This document shows positions 46,234 to 58,278 of a stretch of 64,000 bases of DNA, piece after piece. A program made the translations under genes and the position numbers. A model generated the notes under the pieces. It was not told the origin of the DNA and ran no database searches. It worked only from the letters and a program-made list of their open reading frames with translations. Source of the stretch: Celoporthe dispersa (taxonomy: Eukaryota > Ascomycota > Sordariomycetes > Diaporthales > Cryphonectriaceae); assembly GCA_016584495.1 (NCBI GenBank), contig WAID01000003.1, positions 5,846,501 to 5,910,500 of the forward strand, given 5' to 3'. How positions within the stretch are numbered: the stretch's first letter is position 1; every line of letters begins with the position of its first letter.

Positions 46234-49200
46234 ATTGTGGGTAGTGTTTGTGTGCGCAGCGCTGGAAGACACCCCTGCCAGGGAGCTTGCTTGCGGGTAC
46301 GACAGCGAGAATGACACGCAGGACCTGGACCCGATAGTGACGAGAGACCCTGGCTGGCGACTCTGAGTGGTGAGGTATGAAATTGCCCGTGCAGATGACG
46401 GTGGTCGGTTTTGTCGGTGTTGCGAGATACTCGAGGGGTCCAGAAGGAGGAGGGGGAGGGGGGGGGGAGGCTGTCCGGTTGGTTGAGGAGGCGTCCCCTG
46501 TCTAGTGTCTAGGGCATTCTGCACTGCTAACGTACTGTACAGGCCACTAAGCTACAGGCCTGTGTGGTCTCCAGGCCTAGAGCCTATGAAGTACCTACTG
46601 CTACCTTGGCCGCTGGGGTCAGGTACCCGTACGCTCAACACTCCTGGCGTCCCAGAGATTGGCCAGCTGTTTTAATAAACAGCCCAAGGGATATCTACTT
46701 GGTCTCCCAGCACGGAGCGTCGGCAGCACTAGGGTTGGAGAGAGAAGAGAGCAAGAAGAAAAATAAAAAGAGAAAAAAAAAAGGGAAGGGAAGGGAGCTC
46801 TCACAAAAAGGTCATCACTCCTCCTTCCTCCTTCGTGTTCCGGTGGGCTGGTCGGCCTGTCAACCTGTCAAGAGTGGCCCCAACTGCCCTGATCTGATCT
46901 CTCTCTCTCTCTCTCTCTTTCTCGGTCTGGGGCTCGAGGTACGGTAATTAGTCAGTTCTAGCATACGCAATGCCGAAAGAAGAAAAAAAGGTACGGGTCA
47001 GATCACATCCAGGATGGGGCTTTTTTTTTGCCTTTTTTTTTCTTTCTTCTTTTCTTCCTTGTTTGGCTGGATCGGGCAGGGATCTGCTACTGTCAAAACC
47101 TTAGCCCGGGATCGTGGCCACCTCGCTAGCCCTGCGTCCAGACCAGTCTGGCGCAGAAAAGAATCCCTCTGCAGGCACAGGAGGGGGCACCAATGAGAAC
47201 ACACACGAGACAGGCCAACCTTCCTGACCTCAACTCGTCTTGTCTTGACTGCGTGGTGACATTATAGGACCCCCCCCTCTCCCCCACAAAAATTAGGTGG
47301 TCGGTGTCTGGTAGGACACTCGGTGGGTTGGGACTGTCAGCCAGGGAGGAAGAGGAGAGACAAACAAGAAAGTAGGGTACAGGCGGTGGTCGGTTCCCCG
47401 TAACCAGGCCTGTAGGTACTTCCTCCCGGAGCTTCTGCACCGGGCAGCCCCAGGGGAGCGGCCAAGCGCTGAACCCCACCTGTCGTGCGGTCGCCCTCAG
47501 TGCTACCACAGAACCATGGTCACCTCTGGCGCCTGCAGTTTCCCGGTTCCTGAGCTGTGGTAGGGACCCCTTGATCACAGGCTCGAGTTGGACCCTGAAA
47601 AATTGATCCCCCCCTCCACCCCACTCGCCTCCCTCCCGCCCCCAAAATAATCGAGGCACACATCTGGCTTCAGGGTCCAGGGTCCAACTGGGCCCCAGGG
47701 GTCCACGGTCCACGGAGGGGTCGTCCTCTTTTTTTTTGTCTCTGATGACCACCTTCATCATCGTATTCTCTGCATCGTGTGGCGACTTTTTGCCCCGTTG
47801 GTAGCTGGCGGCCTCACATTGTACGTAGAACCAACTTTTTTTCCGGTTTTTTTTTCTTCTTTTTTCTTTTTTTTTTCTTTTTCCTTCTCGCTCTCTGTCT
47901 CCCTGCCTCACCACCCCCGTCACTGCTGCGTCCGCTCAAGATCTCTCCATGGGTCTCCAGCGAAAACAGAGAGTGCTCTGCTCTTCGGTGAGGAACCGCC
48001 GCCGCCGCAAGAGGGGGCTGGAACTACTGCAGGTCTCAACCACTGCTTTTGTCTTGTCTGAGCGTGCCTGTTTCACACAGGCTCGGTCCCTTAGTTAATA
48101 GCGTGGGATGTGAACTCACCTGCAGAGTAACATTGCTTTTCTCTCCACCAACCCCCCTTCTCTTCTGCTTCTTCTTACCCACATGCCCTCCTTTTTTTTT
48201 TTCCCTTCGCAGAGAAGAGACAGAGAAAGAAGGAAAAGAAGAAAAAGAAAGAGAAACTGATGCGCGAGACAAAATGGTGGATCATCGTATGAGAGATGGG
48301 CACGGGACACAGCACATGCATCACCTGCCCGCCTGATCCTTTCCCATTCCAGGAGGGGGGGTAGTTTGAGGTTGATAGATCATTGCCACCTTCTTCCGCT
48401 GCGGTGCACGCACAAAAATCTGACTGCTCATGCGGTACCTTGGCCTGGTACTGGGGGCGCTGACTCACCTCAACAGACCACCGTTTCCCCGAGACATGCA
48501 CGCACACGCACACCTCTCCCAACCTGCCCACCGTTGAACCGCGCGTGTTTGTCTGAATAATTCTTGTCACTGACAAGGTTAGTCCACATTAGAATCAGTC
48601 AAGGTATCTCATACGTTGGCCAGAGAGACCGGCACTATAATATCGAGGCAGGCTACCAGGGAAAAAAGAAAGAGAAAAAAAGAGAAAAAGAAAAAAGATG
48701 ATTGTGCTGCACGGCCTCTGGGTTGACCCCCAATCTACCTAAAACATATGCACGTCGCCGGGGATGGTACCGCGATGCAACGCTGGGGTACGAAACTTGC
48801 GTGGCCCTATTGGTGGTGGTGGTGGTGGTGATGATCCGATGCAGGCTGGAAACATGCCGGCGGATAGGGACCGCGACGTTGGAGCCTGTGTATTTTGCGG
48901 TGGACAGACGGGCGAGGAAGAAAAAAAAAGAAAATCTTTCAGGAGGAAAGAAAGACGTCTATTTCCTGTCTTGATTGTCTACATTTTCGCTAGCGAGGGG
49001 AGAAAGAGTCTTCTAGTACTATGTAGTAGTAGTCTATCGCACTGTGGTCACATTCCTTGAAGGAAAAGAAAAAGAGAGAGAGAAAGAGAGAAGAAGAAGA
49101 AAAAAGAAAAGTCTGTCGCATGTGTGCACACAGTATGTTGTGTCCCTTGCTCGGTGTCCGACACGGCTGAACACCACCCCTCCCCGTATGCAACCATTTC

Positions 49201-49328
49201 TTACCAGCCGGACCCCATCTCCCATTTCCCCCAAACATGCCCGACGGCCCAATCATCTATTGTCTTGCCTTTGTATGACACAATGCAGAACGCCTGGGAC
49301 CTACACGCGTGTATGTGTGTGTGTGTGT

Positions 49329-49355
49329 GGGTGGGTGGGTGGGTGGGTGGGTGGG
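49329..49355 (+). repeat. GGGT tandem repeat, G-quadruplex motif
   Basis: Seven GGG tracts separated by single T, preceded by a TG repeat. A four-tract G3N1 core is the most stable class of G-quadruplex motif. It lies about 90 bp beyond the stop codon of the HAD phosphatase (which is on the minus strand). Confidence 0.9.
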
Positions 49356-49365
49356 TGATCGACTT

Positions 49366-49384
49366 GCATGCATGCATGCATGCA
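49366..49384. repeat. TGCA/CATG palindromic tandem repeat
   Basis: Four to five self-complementary TGCATG units directly after the G-quadruplex motif; could extrude as a hairpin. Confidence 0.85.
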
Positions 49385-49445
49385 TACACGCACATGGTCT
49401 TGTGCCCTCCTCCCCTCCCCCCGGGCCCCCTTGCTTCTCCCTCTC

Positions 49446-50560
49446 TTACTGACCAGCCGCCAGCAGATCCGACAGCCCGTCCACGTAGTACGCCGGACGG
49501 GCCACGGCCCCCAGCCTCCCAGTCGGCCTTCTTGTTCACACCTGTCAGGACGGCCAGGGTACCGCCGAGCCTGCCCTCGATGCCAAAGAGAATGTCCGTG
49601 TCCAGCCGGTCCCCGATCATGCACGTCCTGGACCGGTCCATGTGGAACTTGCCCTCGACGGCGTCCATCATGGCCTGGCTGGGCTTACCCAGGGCCAGCG
49701 GCTTCCTGCCGGCCATGTTGGCCAGGGGCGCGAGGACGGAGCCGGCGCCGGGGAAGAAGGCGTGGCTCATGGGCAAGGTGGCGTCGGTGTTGGTGGCGAG
49801 GAACAGGGCCCCGCCGCGGGACAGGTACTGCTGGGCCGTGGCCAGCTTGAGGTAGTTGACGTGGAAGTCGAGGCCCGCCAGGACGACGCCGACGTCCGGG
49901 TCGAGCAGCGAGCCGTCGGCCAGGCCTGCGAAGTCGGCCTCCGTGATGTCCCGCCGGAGGGCCGGGTCGGTGCCGCCGACAAAGGGGACGCCCTCGGACC
50001 GCAGCTCGGCCTCGATGCCCGCCTCGCCTAGCACGAAGACCTTGTTCCGCGGCGCCGGCAGCTTCAGGATGCGGCTGATGTAGATGGCTGCCGAGTACGA
50101 GGACCCGAACACATCCTCCTCGCTGCAGGTGATGCCCTTGGCCGCAAACTTCTTGGTGTACTCTGCGCGCGACTTGGTCGAGTTGTTGGTCACGAACACG
50201 GTGCGCTTGCCCCTGGACCGCAGCAGGTCTATCGTCTCGGCGATGTTGGGAAACAGGTGGTCGCCCGACCAGAGGACGCCTAGAGCCTTATGTTAGGAGG
50301 TAGGTGTGTGCGTGTGTGTGTGTGTGTGTGGATGGCCTCGTGTGGACCGGCTGACACATACCATCACAGTCTATCAGAAATGTCTAGATCAGTTCCATGT
50401 CAGTACAGGTAAGGGCATATATGTATGTATGTATGTGTGAGAGAGCCTCGATGTCTTGTGTGGCTCATGGTCGAAAATGACGCACATCGAACTTGGCGAG
50501 GAATTCATTGATGGCGGCGACATCGCCGGTGAGATACCGTGATTCCTGGGAAGACGCCAT
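49446..50560 (-). CDS. HAD phosphatase, PHO13 / phosphoglycolate-phosphatase type
   Basis: A haloacid-dehalogenase-fold phosphatase of 309 residues (4-nitrophenylphosphatase/phosphoglycolate phosphatase family), which clears toxic glycolytic side products such as 2-phosphoglycolate. Exons are 50560-50486, a 22-nt micro-exon 50383-50362, and 50279-49446. The micro-exon supplies the catalytic motif: TFLIDCDGVLWSGD, where the first Asp is the nucleophile. Motif II is VFVTNNSTKSR, the C2B cap spans the middle, motif III is GKPSQAMMD, and motif IV is MIGDRLDTDI. The last 20 residues are shifted by one extra base in the C5 run 49508-49512; correction gives the usual AVARPAYYVDGLSDLL ending and stop at 49448-49446. 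Housekeeping gene. Confidence 0.9.
50304..50330. repeat. (TG)n microsatellite in HAD phosphatase intron 2
   Basis: TG dinucleotide run inside the second intron of the phosphatase gene, so CA in the transcript. Confidence 0.85.
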
Positions 50561-52952
50561 GATTCGTGGGTAACGATATGGTTGCTAAAAAGGAAAAGGC
50601 ACTAATGAGGGAAATGGACAGGTCTCAATGTCGGTTTGTCTGTCTCTGTTCGCAGCAGTGACGAGCAGATAAAAATGATGGGTTGTGAGTTTGAAGCTGG
50701 GTCGAAAATTGACTAGGGAGTAGCGAGTCTACCGGAGCCGGCAGGTGTGGAAGCGGTCGTCAACCTCGGCCTACGCCCGCAATACACAGCAGAAGAGGCA
50801 GACCACACATCATGAGGCAATGGCGGAAGTAACCTTTTTCAGTGTACTTGGTGTTTTTGGACTATTCAACTCGCTATAATTACGGAATCATCAAAAGTTT
50901 GTAAGGGGTTGGACTTTGGACAGACTTTACAGAGTACTGGAATCGTCTCCCCTAACAACCCTGCCGCAGACGCTGCACAGAGAAAAGTTACTTATGTACG
51001 CAACAAGCAAAGGCGATGACGGCAACTGCTACGGCCGGCGGACCGAACCTTCCCATTCCTTAAATTTTTTTTTTCCCTTCCCCCTCTTTCCCGTTTTCCC
51101 CGCCATCCTCTTTTCTCAGCTTAGGATGGACACATGTACTGTTATGGACTTGCAAAGCGGTCGGGATGCTCTTGGGAGGTTGAAGTCGTGGGAACTCACT
51201 CTTTATCCTCGAACCACAGAGTTTCTTCAGTCCCTTATCTCGACCCAATGGTCAGGAGTACTCTTGTTGGTACAGTCTGTACGTGCTATCATAATAGTAC
51301 GATGTATAGCAGGGTCGGGCTTAAATCTGAGACCAAAATGATGTGCACAATGACGACATTGTTTCTCCACTTGGGGCGCGGCGGGCCTCGTTGACGATGG
51401 TAAACTTTGCTGCCCCGCGGGTTTGACGATTTTTATCAATCATGGCCTTGGAAATGTCACCATCGTACACAGCACCGTCGCTACTGACAGACATCTGGTG
51501 TGCAGAGAAGGAAGTCAAGACTCAAAGATCCTATCGACACCTCCTCCTCGTCCAGGTATGGCATCCCAGTGCGCGCTGAACGACGGTGCATAGGCGTCGG
51601 GGAATTTACCAGGGGCACGAGCTGGCGTCAGAGGGGCTCATTCGCCATATGAGGCGGTGAGTCTTACTACGACATATATGTACAGTAGTGTATGTGTGCG
51701 TTGGAAAAGAGGGGTATACTGCATATAGTTCGCTCCTCTCCCGCGTGGTGGTGGTCGCTTATTGCTCTCCCAGGTGAGGTGGTTCATGTGAGCTACTTGG
51801 CATGTGAAGAAAAGAAACGGAAAGAAGGGAAGAAAGAGGCATCTTTAGGCGTCCCATCCTTTTTTCATCCCTTCATCCCTTGCTGGGAATAAAGTTAAGA
51901 CCTGCCGGAACAACCGCCCTTGATTTCTAAGGGAGGAGAGGCATCATACAAGTAGCGGCCCTCCATGTCCATATCAGCAAGAGGAAAGGACCGAGCGGTA
52001 TACGCCATACTACTACTGTACATACTGAGTAGTCAGCCACTCACTGGCTGCCCATGTCTACTTAAGTTGTATATTGCCTGTCTGAGCATGTCTCGATGAC
52101 GAGGGCTGGAGGCTCTCGCGGCATGAAATTTGACCCGTCACCTTTTCCCTCCTCGCCCCCCCTCCATGGTACACGTGCCAGGTTGCTATTTCTTCTGGTC
52201 CTTAAGATCCCCTGAGGTCGCTCCTCTCTTGGTTCGCTTGTTTCTCGTTCTTTCAACCTGCCGTGCTTGTCCTCCTCTACCACAAGATCAATGACACCGG
52301 CGACGACCCCCTCTCTGCAGGTGTCGTCCCGTGGCAAAAGAAAGAGAAGTTTATCTCTGACGGCGGACCCAGCACACCGTCACACCCCTGCAACTGCAGC
52401 CTGCCAGGGCCTTATCGATAGTGCCTAGATACCAGGGAAGTTACGACACAACCCCCACTATCGCAGCAACATCTTAGGTACCCATAGCACCACATAGCTC
52501 CCCCTCCCCCCCTCCCCAGAGAACCTACCAGAGCCCTGCCCCTCCAATCGACGATACACACTCAGGCTTCCGCCCGACCTTCCATACCGCCTACCCGCAT
52601 ACACCCACCAACCAACCCCCCCCATCGACTCTTGTTTTTTTTTCCTCTTTCCCTCTCTATTTTTTTTCCCCTTCTCCGTCTCTTCACCTCTCAGGAGGGA
52701 TACTTGACTCTTGTTCTTGTTTTTCACTTCTTCTTCTGTGGGACGTGTCATACAGCTGGACCAGACCAAACAAACAAGTCGTACTCTTTATCTCGAAGGG
52801 GAGGTTTTCTGTGGGAGTGCGACGATACACCTCCAACACCCGCCCGCAGTCAAATCGCGCAACAGGAACAGACATCCTCGAGAAGAAGAAGAAGCCAAGA
52901 GGAAAGAAAGAAAAAGAAGAGGGGGAAACGAGCACCATCAAACAGCAACAAG
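50561..52952. other. divergent intergenic region
   Basis: 2.4 kb between the HAD phosphatase (-) and 6-phosphogluconolactonase (+). No supported gene. The part just before the lactonase start is strongly pyrimidine-rich (52490-52700), typical of a highly expressed fungal promoter/leader. Confidence 0.5.
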
Positions 52953-53778
52953 ATGGCATCCACACCGCGCCAGAGCCTGGCCACGCACGGCCAGGCCAGC
53001 CTCTTCCCCCTTCCCAGACGCCGCCGCCCTGGCCCCCGCCCTGCGCGCCTACGTGATCCACTGCCAAAATGCCGGCATACAGCGCCACGGCTCCTTCAAG
53101 GTGGCCGTGTCGGGCGGCTCGCTGCCCAAGACCCTCGCCGCCGCCCTGCTCGCCCCCGCCGCGTCCGCCGCCGACGCCATCAAGTGGGACAAGTGGGAGA
53201 TCTTCTTCGCCGACGAGCGCGTCGTGCCCCTCGGCCACGAGGACTCCAACTACGCCCTCCTCAAGGCCGAGCTGCTCGACAAGATCCCCGCCGCGGGTCC
53301 CCAGCCCACCGTCTACCCCATCAACGCCGACAAGCTGGACGAGGAGACCCTCGAGGTCGCCGACGACTACGAGCAGGTCCTGGTCGGCTCCTTTGCCTCG
53401 CGTGACTCCGTGCGCCTGCCCATCTTCGACCTGCTCCTGCTCGGCTGCGGGCCCGACGGCCACACCTGCTCCCTCTTCCCCGGCCACGAGCTCCTGCGCG
53501 AGTCCAGCGCCTGGGTCGCCCCCATCGACGACAGCCCCAAGCCCCCACCCCGCCGCATCACCCTGACCCTGCCCGTCGTCACCCACGCCGTCCGCATCGC
53601 CTTCGTCGCCACCGGCGCCGGCAAGAAGGACATCATGAAGCAGATCTTCGAGGACGGCGCCGCCTCCGGTCTCCCCTGCGCCCTCGTCAACGAGCAGACC
53701 GGTGACCGCTGCAGCTGGTTCGTCGACGAGCCCGCCGTCCAGGGCGTCGGCTATCCCAAGCGCGGCTTCAACCTGTAG
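52953..53778 (+). CDS. 6-phosphogluconolactonase
   Basis: Second enzyme of the oxidative pentose phosphate pathway: it hydrolyses 6-phosphogluconolactone to 6-phosphogluconate in the cytosol. 274 residues, no intron. Family motifs: FKVAVSGGSLPKTLA (phosphate site), WEIFFADERVVPLGHEDSNY, FDLLLLGCGPDGHTCSLFPGH (catalytic region) and RITLTLPVV. The start is ATG at 52953 (MASTPRQSL). One extra C in the C5 run 53006-53010 breaks the frame after residue ~18; correcting it continues as FPDAAALAPALRAYV, the usual beginning of the enzyme. Coding GC is very high at third positions, typical of a strongly expressed housekeeping gene. Confidence 0.93.
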
Positions 53779-54769
53779 GCCAGGGGCAGGCCCGCCTGGG
53801 ATGCCGCCTTCACGTTCGGCGGCGGCGAGATGGACAAGGTCCCTCACCCGGCCAGGGCGAGGTTTCGGAGCCTGAGCCTAGGAGGTGGTGGTATCTAAAA
53901 CGGGGTGAGATCTGGTCGCTATTCGTTTTAGCCTTTGGGGGCCACGCTCCACATTCGCTGGGTAGACGGCCAAAGAGGAACGGAATGGAAGAGGAAAAAG
54001 AAAGTGGAGAGAGAGAGAGAGAAAAGAAGAAGGAAAAGGAAGGGGAAGGAAAAAAAAAAGGAAGAAGCGTCCCATAGAAAAAGAGAAGCTTGGTCAAGTT
54101 AAAAGAAGGGGATGCTCCGGTCCATCATCGAGAGGAAAAGGCCCCTCCCCCCTCCTCTCTCCCCCTCTCTCCCCCATCTAGATACAACCCGTCTCCCCGG
54201 GTGTTTTTCTTCTTCTCCCTTCTTTCCCCACCTCCCCTCTCTTTAAATCGTTATTCCTCATCGCGATTGTCTTCCTTGTTTCGTTTTTCGTACAACTTCC
54301 AGATATCCACACCACGCTCGTCCTAACGGATGAGATTACTTTGAGGGGAGGAAGGGGGAGGAGGAGGAAAAAGAAGATGAAGTCGATGATCATCGTGCGA
54401 ATGTCAGCAGTGGGACTGGCTCCAGGGAGGTATGATTTTTTTTTCTTCTTCCTTTTCCTGAGGCGACAGGAGGAAGGCCCTGTACATATCATCGAGAGAG
54501 AGAGAGAGCAGTCGCGCGGATTCAAGCAGACTCAATCATCTACGAAGCCAAGTCACTACTACCATGTGATGAGTTGTCAGAGGTACATGAGAGTGGAGGA
54601 GCCAGCCGCCTTGATTTGACGTGTAGAAGTTCACCTGGTTTCAATTTGAGGTCTAAGCTGACTGACAATATGTAGCAGATCGTGGGGTCCCACTGCGGCT
54701 ATTCATCCTCCTTGCTGCCCCGTTACTGTGTTTTAAGAACTATCCGTCAGCTATCAAAGATGTCCTTCC
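53779..54769. other. convergent intergenic region
   Basis: 3' regions of 6-phosphogluconolactonase (+) and Cwc22 (-). It has purine-rich (53985-54065) and pyrimidine-rich (54140-54240) tracts. No gene seen. Confidence 0.5.
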
Positions 54770-57618
54770 CTAGCTGCTCCTCCGATATCTCTTCCTGGGC
54801 ACACTGCTCCCCTCGGAGCTGCTGTTCCTCCGTCTCCTCTCGCCGCGCGGCGCATCGCCCACAGGAGAGGCACTATCCCTTCTTGTCCGGCGGGGCGGTG
54901 GTGTCCGAGACCTCGAGTCTGCAGAGGGTGAGCGGCCCGCCGAGGCGCCGCAGCTCCTCTCCGTGGCGGAGGTGACCGCGAGCGCGAGGGGCTTCGGCTG
55001 TCTGACCGGCCGCGATAGCTACCGGCATCGCGCCTCGGCGGGGGTGAGCGAGATCGTGATGGTGACCTCGGGGCGGGCCGGCGTCTCGGCGGCGGTGTTG
55101 GGGACCGAGAGACAGAGCGGTTGGCTGCGCGCCGTGGCGGTGGTGATCTCGACCTCGAGAGCGATCGGTCGGCGACACGTCGGGGCGGTGGCGACCTTGA
55201 CCTGCTAAGAGATCGGCTGGCGGCGGCCCGTCGAGGTGGCGGGGTCACTGATCGGGACAGCGAACGCGGCGCTCCTCTGCGGGGACGCGGCGAGCGGGAA
55301 TCCGACAGCGAGCGCCTAGCCGGGGCCCTTCTCGCTGGCGGGGTGCGGGATCTTGACAGAGATCTGTCTGAGGAATATGATCGTGTCGACCGGCTGTACG
55401 ATCGGGGCCTCGCGTTGCTTCGCCGCGGCGGGGAGCGGGTGGGTGAGCGACCTCGGTCATCATCATGATCATCATTATCATCATGCCTGGCGTCCCGACG
55501 CGGAGGTGGCGATCTGGACCGGCTCAGGCTGCGGTCGCGACTGTACGAGGGATTCCTCCGGCTTCGGCGTGGCGGGGTGGCGCTTCGGGTGTACGAACGA
55601 CGGCGGTCGACATTGCGTCGTGGCGGGGGCGAACGAGAGCGCGACGAGCCGGTGTAGGAAGAATAGCTAGAGGCCGAGTCCGAGTCCGAGTCGTCGTCGT
55701 CAACCCTGACCGGTGCAGGAAGTGCTGGTGGTGGTAGACTCTGCAGGTATTCTCGCATATCCTCTGTCAGAGTACCCAATCCGATCGATGTGAAGTAGTT
55801 GATGGCGAAGCGGATGTTGCGGCGGTTGTCGCCACGGGGGAAGAGGCCGTCGAGGCTTGGCTGGAGGATGTCGTCCCTGCAGCGAGCTTGCAGCTTAGCC
55901 ATGCCGATCTCCTCGACAAGCTCCTGGAAGAGGATCTTGATGAAGATACGAGAGGCCGAGGTCGTCTCTTCCTCGTTCAGGTGGATAACCGAGAGGCAGT
56001 GCCAGGCGATGGCGTCGGAGCCCAACATGTGTCCGAACAGTCTGGCGATGTTGCGGAGCTTGTTGCTGTCGTATCGGTGGATCTTCTCGTAGTATTCGGC
56101 GAAGGCGCGCTCGAAGAGGTCATTCCACATCCTGTTGATCTTGGCCAGGCGCTCCCCGATACCGCCATAGAACTTGGTGTAGGTCTTCTCCTGGCTGCAA
56201 CACTCGACGACCATCTCCGGCAGCTCCTTTTCATACCCGACCGGGATCTGGATCCTCAGGAGCTTGTGGACAGACTCTTCGTAGTCCGCGGACGACATGA
56301 GTGTTAGGTAGATAGTCCTCCGCAGGTTGACCAGGTCCGCATTGCTCTGGTCCTTGATCTCCACGGCCTTCTGCCCCTCGTCCTCGCTCTCCGAGGACGA
56401 CTCCTCCGCGTCGTCGTCGCTGTCATCCTCGTAGTCGCTGCCCTCGCCCAGGATCTCGGCCTTCAGCCTCTTGTAGGCCTCTTCGTGCTCTTCATACTCG
56501 GGGTCGTACTTGAAGATGTTCAGCCCGTCCTGCCCTTCAATGTCTGCCTGCAGCTCCAGGTTGTGGGTGATCTGGTCCTCCTCCTCCACCAGGTCCAGCT
56601 CCTCCTTCACCGACGGGTTGTCCTTGAACTTATCCTTCCGCTGCTGGAACAAGACCTCGATCTGGTACTGCACCCGCTTCTCGATGTCGCTGTCGTGCAG
56701 GATGCTGCGGAACTGGTCAAACACGGCCCTGGCGATCGGCTCGTTCATCTCCTCCAGGAACTGGCCGACCTCCCTCGTCAGGTTCACGGCGATCTCCACG
56801 CTGTCGTCGGTCGGCTTGTGCAGCAGGAGCAGCAGCATCTGGGCGACCAGGGTCTCCGAAACGACCTGGTGGTTGGTCAGGTGCGCGAGGAACGTCGTGG
56901 TCGACAGGCACACCGCCTTGTCGTTCCTGCGGAAGCCCTTCCGGAACCGCAGGATCAGCCTCTTGACCAGCAGCTCCCCGACCGCGGGCAGCTTCGTGTT
57001 GACGATGGCCACCATGGCCGCATAGATCGGTGTGAACGGCAGCGACGCCGCCTGGGCCTTCATGACGCTCTGGCAGAACAGGCCCTTCCCGCGCACCAGG
57101 TTCTCCTGGAACAGCTCCGGCACGATCTGCTTCAGGTTCGGGCTGTTGGCCTTGTTGATCAGCCCGTTGATCGACTTCTTGAGCGCCTCCCACGCCATCC
57201 TCTGCCACTCCTTGGTCGTCTTGTCCGTGATCTGCGCCTGCAGCGCCCGGAGTCGCGCTGGCGGGATGTACGTGCCGCCCGACCGCGCGTTCAGCAGACG
57301 ATCGTACTCGGCCTTGGCGGCGGCCTGCTTCTGCTCCTCCGTGGGCACCGGCGGCGGCGTGCGCTCGCGCCTGGGCGGGGGCGGGCCTTCGCGGTCTCGA
57401 GGGTGAGGAGGACCGCCGCGCCGCTCAGGGCGGTAGCTGTCCACAGCCTTGCGTCGCGGGCGGTCGTCGCGGCCGCCTTGGGGACGATCGCGTTCATTGT
57501 CCCTGTCGTCTTGGTCCTCGTCCCGGTAGCGCTTGCGCGGTGGCGACCGATGGGGGCGGGCCGGGGAGCGGTCGTCCAGGTGGTGGTCGCTCACCACGGA
57601 TGCGGTTTCTGTCGCCAT
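54770..57618 (-). CDS. cwc22: pre-mRNA-splicing factor Cwc22 with RS-like tail
   Basis: A spliceosome component that acts around the first catalytic step (and, in animals, delivers eIF4A3). 949 residues, no intron. The N-terminal 130 residues are charged and Pro/Arg-rich. Then TYIPPARLRALQAQ opens the MIF4G domain (about 135-340), with RMAWEALKKSINGLINKANS and LIKRL-like helices. An acidic linker (YEDDSDDDAEESSSESEDEG) precedes the MA3 domain (about 430-620: LRRTIYLTLMSSADYEES; GLFPRGDNRRNIRFAINYF). The last ~290 residues are Arg/Ser/Pro repeats (RSRSPPPRR). One missing base in the CCC at 54936-54938 moves the tail into another frame; corrected, it stays RS-like (SRSRTPPPRRTRRDS) and stops at 54772-54770. 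Start ATG 57618. Confidence 0.93.
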
Positions 57619-58278
57619 CTTGGACGGCGCAGACAACCAAGCCCTCCTGGAGAGGTCCTTCGCGCGCGAGCAGGTGTGACCTCGGCTGTTGGCAAGAAGA
57701 AACGAGAAAGGCGAACAAGGAGATATTCCTTGAGCCAGATACCCAACAGCGATGGGCTGTGATGGGAGTTGAGGTGGCTGGAAGATCACCAAAGCCCTCT
57801 GACTTTGATGTTGTGTACCGGAATCAAGACTTTGGGGGGGGAAAGACCAGCTGCGAGGGAGCCTTTGAAGCAGCTCTGACGGGTAAGAATTTCTGGAGGC
57901 GAAAGTTGGACTGGGTCCTTCAGCGCACGGGCCCTGCAGGTGAGCCACTACTGCACATTAGTCCGGCAGGCACTGCCTCCCCCAAAAAGACAGGAGGGCC
58001 CCCTGAGCTGGATCGCTTGACAGGGTGACCCAAGGCCAGGGTGCCCAGTGGGCCAGAGCTGTCTGTCTCTGGCAGCAGCAGCGCGATGCAATCGTGGCTC
58101 GAACCTGTCTCTACCTCATCAACAACACCACCTCCTCCCACCCAGCGTTGTCCTTTTCTCCTCCCGCCCACCAAACTTTCTTCTACAGGGGCTGTGACTT
58201 TTTGAACAATCCTGGAGACCCTCTCCTCTTCTCTACGCTCATTCACCAACATTTTAAACCACTCTTGGCCTTTCAACA
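57619..58278. other. divergent promoter region (cwc22 / dpm2)
   Basis: 660 bp between two divergent housekeeping genes. No gene seen. Confidence 0.5.

Larger units (their letters stand above)
45502..49445. other. large microsatellite-rich divergent/upstream region
   Basis: 3.9 kb with no supported gene. It contains GAC/GAG-rich tracts (45775-45830), A runs (45985-45998), (TG)n (46208-46233), TC (46900-46918) and T-rich runs (47020-47050, 47835-47882), plus the G-quadruplex motif at 49329-49355. The ORFs here are low-complexity (poly-Lys, poly-Phe, poly-Ser). Confidence 0.5.

Noticed and set aside
52684..53847. 387-codon minus-strand ORF antisense to 6-phosphogluconolactonase
   Set aside because: Gly/Val/Glu-rich mirror of a high-GC3 gene; no motif.
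56485..57762. 425-codon plus-strand ORF antisense to cwc22
   Set aside because: Composition (Leu, Gln, Arg, Val) is the reverse complement of the helical/charged Cwc22 text; no family resemblance.
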